Positions 1 to 6,766 of a stretch of DNA of 24,361 nucleotides are shown here, in pieces; the first letter of the stretch is position 1, and each line of letters starts with the position of its first letter. A program made the position numbers and the translations under genes. Source of the stretch: CAYUTA01 sp964447605 (GTDB taxonomy: Bacteria > Bacillota > Clostridia > Christensenellales > CAG-138); assembly GCA_964447605.1 (NCBI GenBank), contig CAYUTA010000036.1, positions 1-24,361 of the forward strand, in the 5' to 3' direction. The notes beneath the pieces were generated by a model that saw nothing but the letters and a program-made list of their open reading frames with translations, had not been told where the DNA came from and made no database searches.

Positions 1-100
1 TTGCGGGCCGCCCCGCCAGCCCAAAGAATCCTGTCAAAAGCGGCGGCGTGCGCGGTGCGTTTGACGCCCCGCCGGGGGGATTATCCGTCACAGCGCGCCA

Positions 101-124
101 CCGTAAAAACAAAGCTTTTTACGG
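101..124 (-). terminator. Possible A/U-rich terminator hairpin
   Basis: A perfect 9-bp inverted repeat (CCGTAAAAA, loop of 6, TTTTTACGG) lies ten bases beyond the stop codon of the small minus-strand gene at 134. The T-run is inside the stem rather than after a GC-rich stem, so it is not a textbook intrinsic terminator. It is symmetrical and could act on both strands. Bases 1-100 further left show nothing I can identify as a gene. Confidence 0.4.
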
Positions 125-133
125 CTCAGCGGC

Positions 134-379
134 TTATCTTCTCAGCTGCGCAAGAATGCGCTGCATCTTTTTGCGCTGCGCATCCGAAAGCATCGGTGAG
201 ATCGACCGGATCATTTCCTCCATCTTCGCGTCGTCCAGCCTGCCCTCTGCGCGCTCCTGCGCAGTCGCGGTTTTCAGCGCGTCAAACAGCTCGTTTTCGT
301 CCTTGCCCTCCAGGGTTTTTGCCGCTTCCCGAATGGCCTGCGCCTCCGGCGTATTTAAGTCCTTCTGCGGGATTTTCAA
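134..379 (-). CDS. Small helical protein of unknown function
   Basis: I do not recognise this family. The product is about 81 residues, rich in Ala, Glu, Lys, Arg and Met, with no signal peptide, membrane segment or cysteine in the preferred form. It should be almost entirely alpha-helical. The C-terminal half (MLSDAQRKKMQRILAQL) looks like an amphipathic helical hairpin. I chose a TTG start at 379 because GAGGTG at 386-391 sits 6 bases upstream. The ATG at 385 would leave no spacing, and the ATG at 412 has no visible ribosome binding site and would add the unlikely N-terminus MKCIPCSEVMIL. The gene follows the GH13 gene on the same strand after about 105 bases. No separate promoter is visible, so co-transcription is possible. 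The reading frame is well formed and codon use matches its neighbours, so I believe it is a real gene. Confidence 0.7.
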   Translation of the reverse strand: MKIPQKDLNTPEAQAIREAAKTLEGKDENELFDALKTATAQERAEGRLDDAKMEEMIRSISPMLSDAQRKKMQRILAQLRR

Positions 380-487
380 AATCATCACCTCGGAGCATGG
401 TATGCATTTCATGCGCCGTTGGTGCCTGTCAGGCCGCCGGAAAGCGATGTTTTTTGCGGAATGGTTTGGTTTGCCCCGCGTCTTTTC

Positions 488-2374
488 TCATGCGCGCCCG
501 ATGTGGTAAACCGCCGCCTCATATGGGCGCAGCATCCCCGGTTCGGCTCCGCCGGGATCGTTTGATATCACGCGGCTTGCGCCGGCGGGCAGCGCGGGAC
601 GGGGCTGCGCGCGGTCGGACAGATTCGCCTCGATATACCATCGCTCGCCATCTTCCTCCCGCTCGTAGCAGAACAAATCCCTTCTGCCTGCGTTTAGCGG
701 CGTAAACGATCCGAACACCAGCGCGCTGTGCGCGCCGCGCAGGCGGATCAGCGCCCGGCAGCAGTTCAGCACGGAATCCGGGTCGGCCTGCTGCGCGGCG
801 ACGTTTGTTTCCGATGCGTCGCCCGTGCGAATCCACGGCTCGCCCTCGGTAAAGCCCGCGTTTTTGCCGTCCGTCCAGAGCATGGGGGTGCGCGCATGGT
901 CGCGCGTGCCCGCAAGCACGCGCCGCCAGGCCTGCTCCGCGCCAACGCTTGCGCAGAGCGCTTTGTAGCGGTTGAGGCTCTCTACATCGCTTAGCTCGCT
1001 CATGTCGGCAAACGCCGTATTGCCCATGCCGATCTCCTGCCCCTGGTACAAAAACACCGTGCCGCGCGCCGTCAGCAGCAGAATGGCCAGCAGCTTGGCA
1101 ATGCGCGCCCGGTATTCGGGGCGCGGGTCGATCTTGCCCGGCATACGCGGGTTATCGTGGTTTTCAACAAAAATCGTCGGCCAGCTCACGTCCGCATATG
1201 CGCCCTCATACTCGATGAAGCACTTTTTGAGGTGGTTGAGATCGTAGCGGTAGAGATCAAAGCGCATCCTGCCCGGCCCGTCAAGGTGGTCGAAGCAGAA
1301 TACGGTGGAAAGCTCGCCGCGGTTTTGCGCGGTCAGCAGCCTGTTCATCTCCGGTCCCGTGCCGGGCGTTTCACCGATGGTAAACGCGTCGTGAAAGGCG
1401 TTTTCCTTCAACCCGCGCAGGAATTCGTGCAGCCGCTTTCCGTAAAAATAGTGCTCCACGCCGAAGAAGCCCATCAGCCTGCCAAGCGTCCTGTTTCCGT
1501 CGGCAAGGGTCGTTTTGCTGATGAAGTTGATGACGTCGAGCCGGAAGCCGTCCACGCCCTTGTCCCGCCAGAATTTTATGATATCGTATACATCGCCGCG
1601 CACGGCGGGGTTTTCCCAGTTGAGATCCATCTGTTTTTTGGAAAACAGGTGCAGCGCCCATTCGCCGCGCTCGGGGTAATAGGTCCACGCCGGGCCGGAA
1701 AAATGCGAAGCCCAGTTGTTGGGCGGGGTCGCGCTGTCCGCGCCCTTGCGCCAGATGTAGTAATCGCCATACGGTCCGTCCGGGTCGGCAAGCGAGGCGC
1801 GGAACCAGGCGTGTTCGTCCGAAGTGTGGTTCACGACCAAATCCATGATCAGCCGCATGCCGCGCGCGTGCAGGTCCGCAAGCAGCGCATCCATGTCCTG
1901 CATGGTGCCGAACTCCTCCATAATTTTGCGGTAATCGCGCACGTCGTAGCCGTTGTCGTCGTTGGGCGAGTCGTATACCGGCGAGAGCCACAGGGCCGTT
2001 ACGCCAAGCGACTGCAGGTAATCAAGCCGGTCGATGATGCCGCGCAGGTCGCCGACGCCGTCGCCGTTGCTGTCCTGGAACGAGCGCGGGTAGATTTGAT
2101 ACACCACGGCGCTCTTCCACCATTCCCGCCCGTTCGACGGGCGCGCGGGCTCCGTTCCCTCGTCCTGATTGAACAGGGCAAGCAGCGTATCAAGCAGCGC
2201 CTCGTCCACGGCGCGCGGGGCAATCTTGGGCAGGCGCTTCAGCTTGATGGAGCGCATGAGCGGATTGTCGATCACCCTGGCGGGCACGCCCGCAAACTGT
2301 GTCAAGCGGCTTAGGATATCCATACCGATCGGGTTTTTCAGCAAATCGCCAATGGTGCTTTCACGCGTCATCAT
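488..2374 (-). CDS. GH13 alpha-glucosidase (oligo-1,6-glucosidase type) with extra N-terminal domain
   Basis: This 628-residue cytoplasmic glycoside hydrolase of family 13 should release glucose from short alpha-glucans such as isomalto- or malto-oligosaccharides. The (beta/alpha)8 domain starts near residue 85 (WWKSAVVYQIYPRSF). All conserved regions are present: DLVVNH (H183), GFRLDV (nucleophile D280), IGE (acid/base E335) and ENHDNPR (D407). The QMDLNWENP stretch at 248-256 corresponds to the QPDLNW signature of the oligo-1,6-glucosidase subfamily, with Met in place of Pro. There is no signal peptide. Residues 1-75 are not part of normal GH13 enzymes of about 550-560 residues. They begin TIGDLLKNPIG and look like a small helical accessory domain. 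The ATG at 2374 is preceded by GGAGGG at 7 bases. The gene has its own promoter (2423-2451). Family assignment is firm, but the exact substrate is not. Confidence 0.93.
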   Translation of the reverse strand: MMTRESTIGDLLKNPIGMDILSRLTQFAGVPARVIDNPLMRSIKLKRLPKIAPRAVDEALLDTLLALFNQDEGTEPARPSNGREWWKSAVVYQIYPRSFQDSNGDGVGDLRGIIDRLDYLQSLGVTALWLSPVYDSPNDDNGYDVRDYRKIMEEFGTMQDMDALLADLHARGMRLIMDLVVNHTSDEHAWFRASLADPDGPYGDYYIWRKGADSATPPNNWASHFSGPAWTYYPERGEWALHLFSKKQMDLNWENPAVRGDVYDIIKFWRDKGVDGFRLDVINFISKTTLADGNRTLGRLMGFFGVEHYFYGKRLHEFLRGLKENAFHDAFTIGETPGTGPEMNRLLTAQNRGELSTVFCFDHLDGPGRMRFDLYRYDLNHLKKCFIEYEGAYADVSWPTIFVENHDNPRMPGKIDPRPEYRARIAKLLAILLLTARGTVFLYQGQEIGMGNTAFADMSELSDVESLNRYKALCASVGAEQAWRRVLAGTRDHARTPMLWTDGKNAGFTEGEPWIRTGDASETNVAAQQADPDSVLNCCRALIRLRGAHSALVFGSFTPLNAGRRDLFCYEREEDGERWYIEANLSDRAQPRPALPAGASRVISNDPGGAEPGMLRPYEAAVYHIGRA

Positions 2375-2422
2375 GGGGCGTCCCTCCGCATCCTTACTCT
2401 TACTTGTTTAAACCTTGTGCTT

Positions 2423-2451
2423 ATTATACAGTCGGATGAACAGGAGTTCAA
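2423..2451 (-). promoter_or_regulatory. Sigma-A promoter of the GH13 gene
   Basis: On the minus strand a -35 TTGAAC (2446-2451) and a perfect -10 TATAAT (2423-2428) are separated by 17 bases. The start point would be near 2416, leaving a leader of about 42 bases. An 8-bp palindrome GTTTAAAC (2406-2413) sits just downstream of the expected start point. It could be an operator for a sugar-responsive repressor, but 8 bp is short and this is only a suggestion. Confidence 0.8.
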
Positions 2452-2690
2452 GCGCGCGCCGTCTGGGCGGCGGGTTCCGTTTGGAAGGCCGTCCGCCTTC
2501 CGCTGACAGGGGCGCGCATGGGTTTGGCGAACCAGGGGCTGCATGGCGTTGTTTCAGCCGCCAACCAATCAGGCTAGCAGCCGGTCAGGCACATAGGCCG
2601 GACATGGACGGCGTTCTGCAAAACGCATCCCAGCCGCATGGGCTGTCCAAATCGGCCGCATACGCACCGCGGCACGCCGTATGCGTAAAC
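2452..2690. other. Gene-free GC-rich spacer with one small hairpin
   Basis: Between the GH13 promoter and the rpmA terminator I see no convincing gene on either strand. The only structure is a perfect 7-bp hairpin at 2483-2501 (GGAAGGC, loop of 5, GCCTTCC) that is not followed by a T-run. Open frames here are short, lack ribosome binding sites, or run on antisense across rpmA. Confidence 0.5.
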
Positions 2691-2722
2691 AAAAAGGCCG
2701 CCGCGCTTAACGCGCAACAGCC
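2691..2722 (-). terminator. Intrinsic terminator after rpmA
   Basis: Read on the minus strand, GGCTGTTGCGC and GCGCGGCGGCC form an 11-bp stem with three G-U pairs around a 5-base loop, followed directly by TTTTTG. It lies about 30 bases beyond the rpmA stop codon and closes the rplU-prp-rpmA operon. Confidence 0.85.
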
Positions 2723-2753
2723 CCCGGTACTGATCTCGTCAGTTTTACGGCGG

Positions 2754-3044
2754 TTACTCGTTGGCCGCCGCGGGATAGACGCTGACCTGCTTTTTGCCAA
2801 GGTGCCTGGTCTCGAAGCGCACAACGCCGTCTACCTTGGCAAACAGGGTGTCGTCCTTTCCAATGCCGACGTTGTTGCCGGGATGGAAATGCGTACCGCG
2901 CTGGCGGACGAGAATGTTGCCCGCAAGCACGAACTGCCCGTCCGCACGCTTCGGCCCGAGACGCTTTGATTCGCTGTCGCGGCCGTTACGGGACGAACCG
3001 ACGCCCTTTTTATGTGCAAAAAGCTGCAGATTCATCTGAAACAT
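2754..3044 (-). CDS. rpmA: 50S ribosomal protein L27 with cleavable N-terminus
   Basis: L27 sits at the peptidyl-transferase centre, where its N-terminal tail reaches towards the tRNA CCA ends. The 96-residue product begins MFQMNLQLFA and then HKKGVGSSRNGRDSESKRLG, the normal mature L27 start. This extra leader is the hallmark of Firmicutes L27, which must be trimmed by Prp between F9 and A10 before the subunit is functional. Position 8 is Leu, where the common motif (LNLQFFA) has Phe. The ATG at 3044 follows AAGGAGG, which lies inside the last codons of prp, so the two genes are translationally linked. It is the third gene of rplU-prp-rpmA and is followed by a strong terminator. In many Firmicutes obg comes next. 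Here it does not. Confidence 0.97.
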   Translation of the reverse strand: MFQMNLQLFAHKKGVGSSRNGRDSESKRLGPKRADGQFVLAGNILVRQRGTHFHPGNNVGIGKDDTLFAKVDGVVRFETRHLGKKQVSVYPAAANE

Positions 3045-3049
3045 GTTCG

Positions 3050-3382
3050 TTACACCTCCTTGATGCTGACTTTGAGGTTCTTGGGATACCGTACTGCTAT
3101 TGAGCGCAGGCCCAACTCCAGCGTTTGCAGGAGCAATTCGGCCCTGTCCCAGTCCTCCCCGCCGATATCCGCGGCAAGAATGAGATGGGTTCCGCCGAAC
3201 GCATCGACGGAAGCGCCCGCCTGTACCTTTGCAATCTCGACGACGCCGTTGACAATCGCCGTCGTCAGCGCCGATACCGCGCTGCAGACGATGTCGCTGC
3301 CTGCCTCGCCGAAATCCGCGTGTCCTACGCAGTCGAACCCGACCAACCGGCCGGCCGACCTTAGCATTGCCGCGCGAATCAT
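3050..3382 (-). CDS. prp: Ribosomal processing cysteine protease Prp
   Basis: Prp removes the N-terminal extension of L27. The 110-residue product contains the family signature GHADFGEAGSDIVCSAVSAL, with catalytic His21 and Cys33 and the usual eleven residues between them. Length is typical of the YsxB/Prp family (about 105-115 residues). I prefer the ATG at 3382 over an upstream TTG at 3397. The family normally starts with Met-Ile, and AAGGA within the rplU stop region lies just upstream. The gene lies between its expected neighbours rplU and rpmA, with an 8-base gap to rplU, and its last codons carry the rpmA ribosome binding site. Enzyme and substrate are therefore made from one transcript. 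Confidence 0.95.
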   Translation of the reverse strand: MIRAAMLRSAGRLVGFDCVGHADFGEAGSDIVCSAVSALTTAIVNGVVEIAKVQAGASVDAFGGTHLILAADIGGEDWDRAELLLQTLELGLRSIAVRYPKNLKVSIKEV

Positions 3383-3389
3383 AGGTTCC

Positions 3390-3695
3390 TTAGCCAATCG
3401 AGAGAATCTCGACCTTCGTATACGGCTGACGATGGCCGCGCTTGGTACGGATGTTCTTCTTCGGCTTGTACTTGAAGACGATAACCTTCTTGCACTTGCC
3501 GTGCTCCAACACCTTGCCCGTGACCGCCACGCCCTCTAAAACAGGCTTGCCGACCTTTACGCCCGCGTCGTCCGCAACCAACAGTGTTTCAAAATCGACT
3601 TTGGCGTCTACGTCGGCTTCGAGCTTTTCGACCAGAATCTGATCGCCAGCCTCTACCTTGTATTGCTTTCCACCGGTTTGAATGATTGCATACAC
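3390..3695 (-). CDS. rplU: 50S ribosomal protein L21
   Basis: This 101-residue protein matches L21 from end to end. The start MYAIIQTGGKQYKVEAGD and the rRNA-binding C-terminal part KYKPKKNIRTKRGHRQPYTKV are both diagnostic. L21 binds 23S rRNA in the early-assembling large subunit. Translation starts at GTG (3695), 8 bases after GAGGAGGTG. The gene is first in rplU-prp-rpmA and is driven by the promoter at 3795-3823 with a leader of about 93 bases, a common place for ribosomal-protein autoregulation. Confidence 0.97.
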   Translation of the reverse strand: MYAIIQTGGKQYKVEAGDQILVEKLEADVDAKVDFETLLVADDAGVKVGKPVLEGVAVTGKVLEHGKCKKVIVFKYKPKKNIRTKRGHRQPYTKVEILSIG

Positions 3696-3788
3696 GATAA
3701 CTGCACCTCCTCATACCAGACTCGCCCGAACACGGTGGCGCGGCATGATTCTGCGCGCGCACTTGTCAACCGTCCCGGAGCGGCTCAC
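3696..3788 (-). other. 5' leader of rplU
   Basis: About 93 transcribed bases lie between the predicted start point and the rplU GTG. Many Firmicutes have an L21 leader RNA at this place. The conserved tail of the leader, a purine-rich GAGGAGGTG just before the start, is present. I could not confirm the rest of the known fold by eye, so the assignment rests mainly on position. A covariance-model search with the L21 leader family would decide it. Confidence 0.4.
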
Positions 3789-3794
3789 CGAACG

Positions 3795-3823
3795 ATTGTA
3801 ACACAGGGAAAGTGCCGTGTCAA
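3795..3823 (-). promoter_or_regulatory. Sigma-A promoter of rplU-prp-rpmA
   Basis: On the minus strand a perfect -35 TTGACA (3818-3823) and a -10 TACAAT (3795-3800) are separated by 17 bases. This near-consensus strength fits a ribosomal-protein operon. It lies between the stop codon of the DHHW gene and rplU, so the ribosomal genes do not depend on read-through from the acylation genes. Confidence 0.88.
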
Positions 3824-3909
3824 TGCGGATTTTATCATAATCTGCGGCGTTTTTCCGCATTTCCGGAGCCATTCGTCCACGGATAAAAGGCGCTCTAGCA
3901 CGGTGCCGC

Positions 3910-5103
3910 TTACCGCTCGTCAATGCCAAATGCAAAGAGCGCCTCGTTGTTGCTGTTAAATGCCGATATTGCATAGCACAGCAGCACGATGTCCGGCTTT
4001 GCCCGCATAATATAGTCGATCAAGCGTTCGTTTTTGTAATGTCTGAGGTCCAGCACATCAATGCGGGGAAAGTGTACCGACAAAAATGTTTGCAGCGGCA
4101 GGGAAAACGAATCTTTGAGCACCAGGATTCGCTTGTCCGTCAACGCCGGGGCATTGGTATGTACAACAACCGGGAAATCCCCTCCCACATAAGTACAATA
4201 GGCAATTTTTCCAAACCAGTCTTTTGGAACAAGGTAATCAAAATCGATGTTTGCGTCAAGAAATGTTCCGGTACGCTCCACGTTTCCTGACGGAAAGAAT
4301 GTTGTCATGTGTGTTTCAAATTTGGGGTGAATGACGGTAAAATCGTCCACGCCCGCATACCATGCCCCTGTCCGTTTCCCACGGCTGCCCAAAAAATAGT
4401 TTGGATAGATATCCACATGATAGTTTGACAGGTCACATAGCGCGGCGTCGTAAATAACGCCGTACCGTTGATTCAGATATGCCATCATCTGTCCCGCCGC
4501 CCAAAATGCCGTTTCCGGCTTCCAGTGATGGTCCGTGCGAAAAAAAGCCTCCTCCATCGTCATGTTGTCTGAAATCAGTTTGCGCAGGTCAAGGACGTCA
4601 ATATCGCGCCCGCGCAGCAATCCCAACATATTCTCCGCGTTTTGCTTGGAATAATCCATTATTCCGTCCGGGAGAAATGCGTCCGGCATTGATTCCTTGG
4701 ACGGGATTTCAACATAGCTCATTTCGATGCCATTTTCCGATAGGTACCGGTTCAATTGCGCCACCCGTTCGGCCCGCCATTCCAATTCCGCCTGTTCAAC
4801 CGACACCCCAAGATACCCGTTCTTAAGCTTATACACCTCGTTCAGCTCCCGCTTTTGCAGCGCGCGGGCCATAATCCCATTTAAGTTAATGAAACCGGTT
4901 CGCATGGGAAACTCCGCATTATACCTCTCTTCAAACTCTGAAATAGCTTCTTCCATGCCGGATATGCCCCATTTGCGAACATCCTTTGCCACTGAACAAA
5001 AGTAGGGCATGCTCAATACAAATCCCGCTGCCAGAATCAACAATATGATGCTAACAAACGCAACCTTTGCCCATCCGTTATTTTCAATTGTTTGATTTTT
5101 CAT
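3910..5103 (-). CDS. DHHW-family (AlgJ/AlgX-like) extracytoplasmic O-acyltransferase partner
   Basis: The 397-residue product has one N-terminal membrane anchor (about residues 13-33) followed by an external domain. The DHHW tetrad is at 191-194 (RTDHHWKPET), and a KDSF block places a candidate nucleophilic serine at 332. This is the pattern of the SGNH-like AlgJ/AlgX proteins, which transfer acetyl groups to polysaccharides outside the membrane. It lies 11 bases downstream of the MBOAT gene, the usual partner that carries acyl groups across the membrane. A plausible ribosome binding site (AAAGGG) precedes the ATG. The target polymer is unknown. Base composition and codon use are visibly more AT-rich than in the flanking genes, which suggests separate ancestry. 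I see no clear terminator after it. Confidence 0.88.
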   Translation of the reverse strand: MKNQTIENNGWAKVAFVSIILLILAAGFVLSMPYFCSVAKDVRKWGISGMEEAISEFEERYNAEFPMRTGFINLNGIMARALQKRELNEVYKLKNGYLGVSVEQAELEWRAERVAQLNRYLSENGIEMSYVEIPSKESMPDAFLPDGIMDYSKQNAENMLGLLRGRDIDVLDLRKLISDNMTMEEAFFRTDHHWKPETAFWAAGQMMAYLNQRYGVIYDAALCDLSNYHVDIYPNYFLGSRGKRTGAWYAGVDDFTVIHPKFETHMTTFFPSGNVERTGTFLDANIDFDYLVPKDWFGKIAYCTYVGGDFPVVVHTNAPALTDKRILVLKDSFSLPLQTFLSVHFPRIDVLDLRHYKNERLIDYIMRAKPDIVLLCYAISAFNSNNEALFAFGIDER

Positions 5104-5114
5104 ACTGCCCTTTC

Positions 5115-6545
5115 TCAGAAGTTAAAATAGATAAACGGGTTGTTCCCACCCATGACAAGGCTGGATATGCATAGCAGGAATAACAGCCCATACCACGCGG
5201 TGCCGACCCATTCCGCCGCGGCGTTCCATCTTGGGGCGGCGGCAAGCTTTGCCCGTATCACCTGAAAAACCGGTATGGAGCAGAGGATACCGATAGCCAG
5301 CAGGACGGCATATTCGCGCCAATAGAACGCCGCGTTTCCATCCCACAGCGGGTTTCCTGACAGGCCGAACAGCGCAGCCGCATACCGTACCGCGTCAAAG
5401 GCCGTTTCCGAACGGAACAGCACCCAGCCCGCAATCACGCAGAGCATGGCAAATATCTGATAGAGCGTGCGCACGAATCCGCTGCCGCTTCTTTGCGGCC
5501 ATCCCGTCAGCTTCTCAAAGGCGATCAGCGCAAAATACATGAGGCCCCAAATGAAGAACGTCCAGTTGGCGCCATGCCAGATGCCCGTTAGCAGCCAAAC
5601 CACAAACAGATTGAACACCAGCCGTATTTGGGAGGAAACCCGCGACCCGCCCAGCGGAAAATATACGTAATCCCGAAACCACGTACCCAAAGATATATGC
5701 CAGCGCCGCCAAAATTCGGATATGGATTTTGCAATATACGGATAATTAAAGTTTTCTAAAAATGTAAATCCAAACATCCGGCCCAGGCCAATGGCCATAT
5801 CGGAGTAGCCGGAAAAGTCAAAAAATATCTGCAGCGTATAACAGATCGCGCCAAGCCAGGCGAACAAGACGGATATCCCCCCCCCCGCGGTCATGCCAAA
5901 AGCCGCGTCCGCAACAACGGAAAAGCCATTTGCAAGCAACACCTTTTTTGCCAGTCCGCGGACAAACCGCTTTGTCCCATCCGAAAACCCGGTAATCGTT
6001 ATCGTCCGGTTCCGAATTTCCCGCTCGATGGTCCTGTAGCGAACGATCGGCCCGGCGATCAGCTGCGGGAAAAAAGACACGTACAGGCACAAAAAAAACG
6101 GGTTTTTCTGTACCTGCACGTTGCCGCGATATACGTCGATGACATAGGACATTTCCTGAAATGTAAAAAAGGAAATGCCGATGGGCAGCGCATGGCGGCG
6201 TATTTCAAACACGTCCCCGAAAACGCGATTGAAATTGCGCAGCACGATATTCAGATACTTGCCATAGACCAGAATGCCCAGATTCACCGCAATTGCCAGA
6301 ATCAGCATGCAAAGCGCCAACCGGCTCCGCGCCTTTGCACGCGCCTGCGCTATCAGCAGCGCAAGCCCATAGTTGAGCGCGATGGATGCAAGCATCACCA
6401 GCACGAACTTTGGCTCGCCCCATGCATAAAACGTCAGGCTCGCAATTAACAGCCAGTAGTTTCGCGCCTTCGCCGGCAAGATGAAATGAACCAACAGCAC
6501 GATTGGCAAAAAGCAACATAAAAAAGTCAGACTGGAAAAAAGCAT
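5115..6545 (-). CDS. MBOAT-family membrane O-acyltransferase (AlgI-like)
   Basis: This 476-residue polytopic membrane protein belongs to the AlgI/DltB/PatA type of MBOAT acyltransferases, which move acyl groups from the cytoplasm to an external acceptor. Clear signatures are the N-terminal MLFSSLTFL, FFTFQEMSYVIDVYRG near 126-141, the FDFSGYSDMAIGLGRMFGF block near 242-260, FWRRWHISLGTWFRDYVYFPLGG at 278-300 (H283) and LTGIWHGANWTFFIWG at 319-334. H324 in that last block is the expected catalytic histidine. Many hydrophobic segments span the chain. It is the first gene of a two-gene unit with the DHHW protein. Its ribosome binding site is weak (TGGAAA). A run of ten G in the coding strand at residues 220-223 could switch the frame by slippage. 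O-acetylation of a cell-wall or surface polysaccharide is inferred. Confidence 0.93.
   Translation of the reverse strand: MLFSSLTFLCCFLPIVLLVHFILPAKARNYWLLIASLTFYAWGEPKFVLVMLASIALNYGLALLIAQARAKARSRLALCMLILAIAVNLGILVYGKYLNIVLRNFNRVFGDVFEIRRHALPIGISFFTFQEMSYVIDVYRGNVQVQKNPFFLCLYVSFFPQLIAGPIVRYRTIEREIRNRTITITGFSDGTKRFVRGLAKKVLLANGFSVVADAAFGMTAGGGISVLFAWLGAICYTLQIFFDFSGYSDMAIGLGRMFGFTFLENFNYPYIAKSISEFWRRWHISLGTWFRDYVYFPLGGSRVSSQIRLVFNLFVVWLLTGIWHGANWTFFIWGLMYFALIAFEKLTGWPQRSGSGFVRTLYQIFAMLCVIAGWVLFRSETAFDAVRYAAALFGLSGNPLWDGNAAFYWREYAVLLAIGILCSIPVFQVIRAKLAAAPRWNAAAEWVGTAWYGLLFLLCISSLVMGGNNPFIYFNF
5877..5886 (-). repeat. G10 homopolymer inside the MBOAT gene
   Basis: Ten consecutive C on the plus strand (ten G in the coding strand) encode part of Ala-Gly-Gly-Gly at residues 220-223 of the MBOAT protein, in a loop between membrane segments. 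Synonymous Gly or Ala codons could have broken the run. Loss or gain of one base would shift the frame before the catalytic His283/His324 region and give a truncated, inactive protein. Confidence 0.85.
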
Positions 6546-6621
6546 ACGTTTCCAAACTTCTAAAAACGCCGGGGTTTACAATCAATACCCAAACCGGTTG
6601 TTTTTTGTAAATTTATTGATT

Positions 6622-6650
6622 ATTGTATCAATATTTCTTTATTTTTGCAA
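6622..6650 (-). promoter_or_regulatory. Promoter of the MBOAT-DHHW unit with overlapping palindrome
   Basis: On the minus strand -35 TTGCAA (6645-6650) and -10 TACAAT (6622-6627) are 17 bases apart, in an AT-rich island unlike the rest of the window. A perfect inverted repeat ATTGAT-6-ATCAAT (6615-6632) covers the whole -10 element. That is where a repressor or repressor-like switch would bind. The leader to the ATG at 6545 is about 70 bases. Confidence 0.7.
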
Positions 6651-6715
6651 GGCGGTCCACAAGCTTGGCCCGATACGAACGAAATCGCTTTACATAACGG
6701 AAGCGCCATGGATTG

Positions 6716-6750
6716 AAAAAGGGCATGCGTTCAACAAGCGAACGCAGCCC
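6716..6750 (-). terminator. Intrinsic terminator after RNase G gene
   Basis: Read on the minus strand, GGGCTGCGTTC pairs with GAACGCA-T-GCCC (11 pairs, one bulged base) around a 7-base loop, followed by TTTTTC. It lies 17 bases beyond the rng stop codon. It ends the radical SAM / DUF2344 / rng transcript and separates it from the MBOAT-DHHW genes. Confidence 0.88.
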
Positions 6751-6766
6751 TCAATCCGCGCGTGCA

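Noticed and set aside
1157..2314. Plus-strand open frame of 385 codons
   Set aside because: Antisense to the GH13 gene, whose catalytic motifs are all intact.
3711..3974. Minus-strand frame of 87 codons before rplU
   Set aside because: It covers the rplU promoter and leader and has no start signal or motif.
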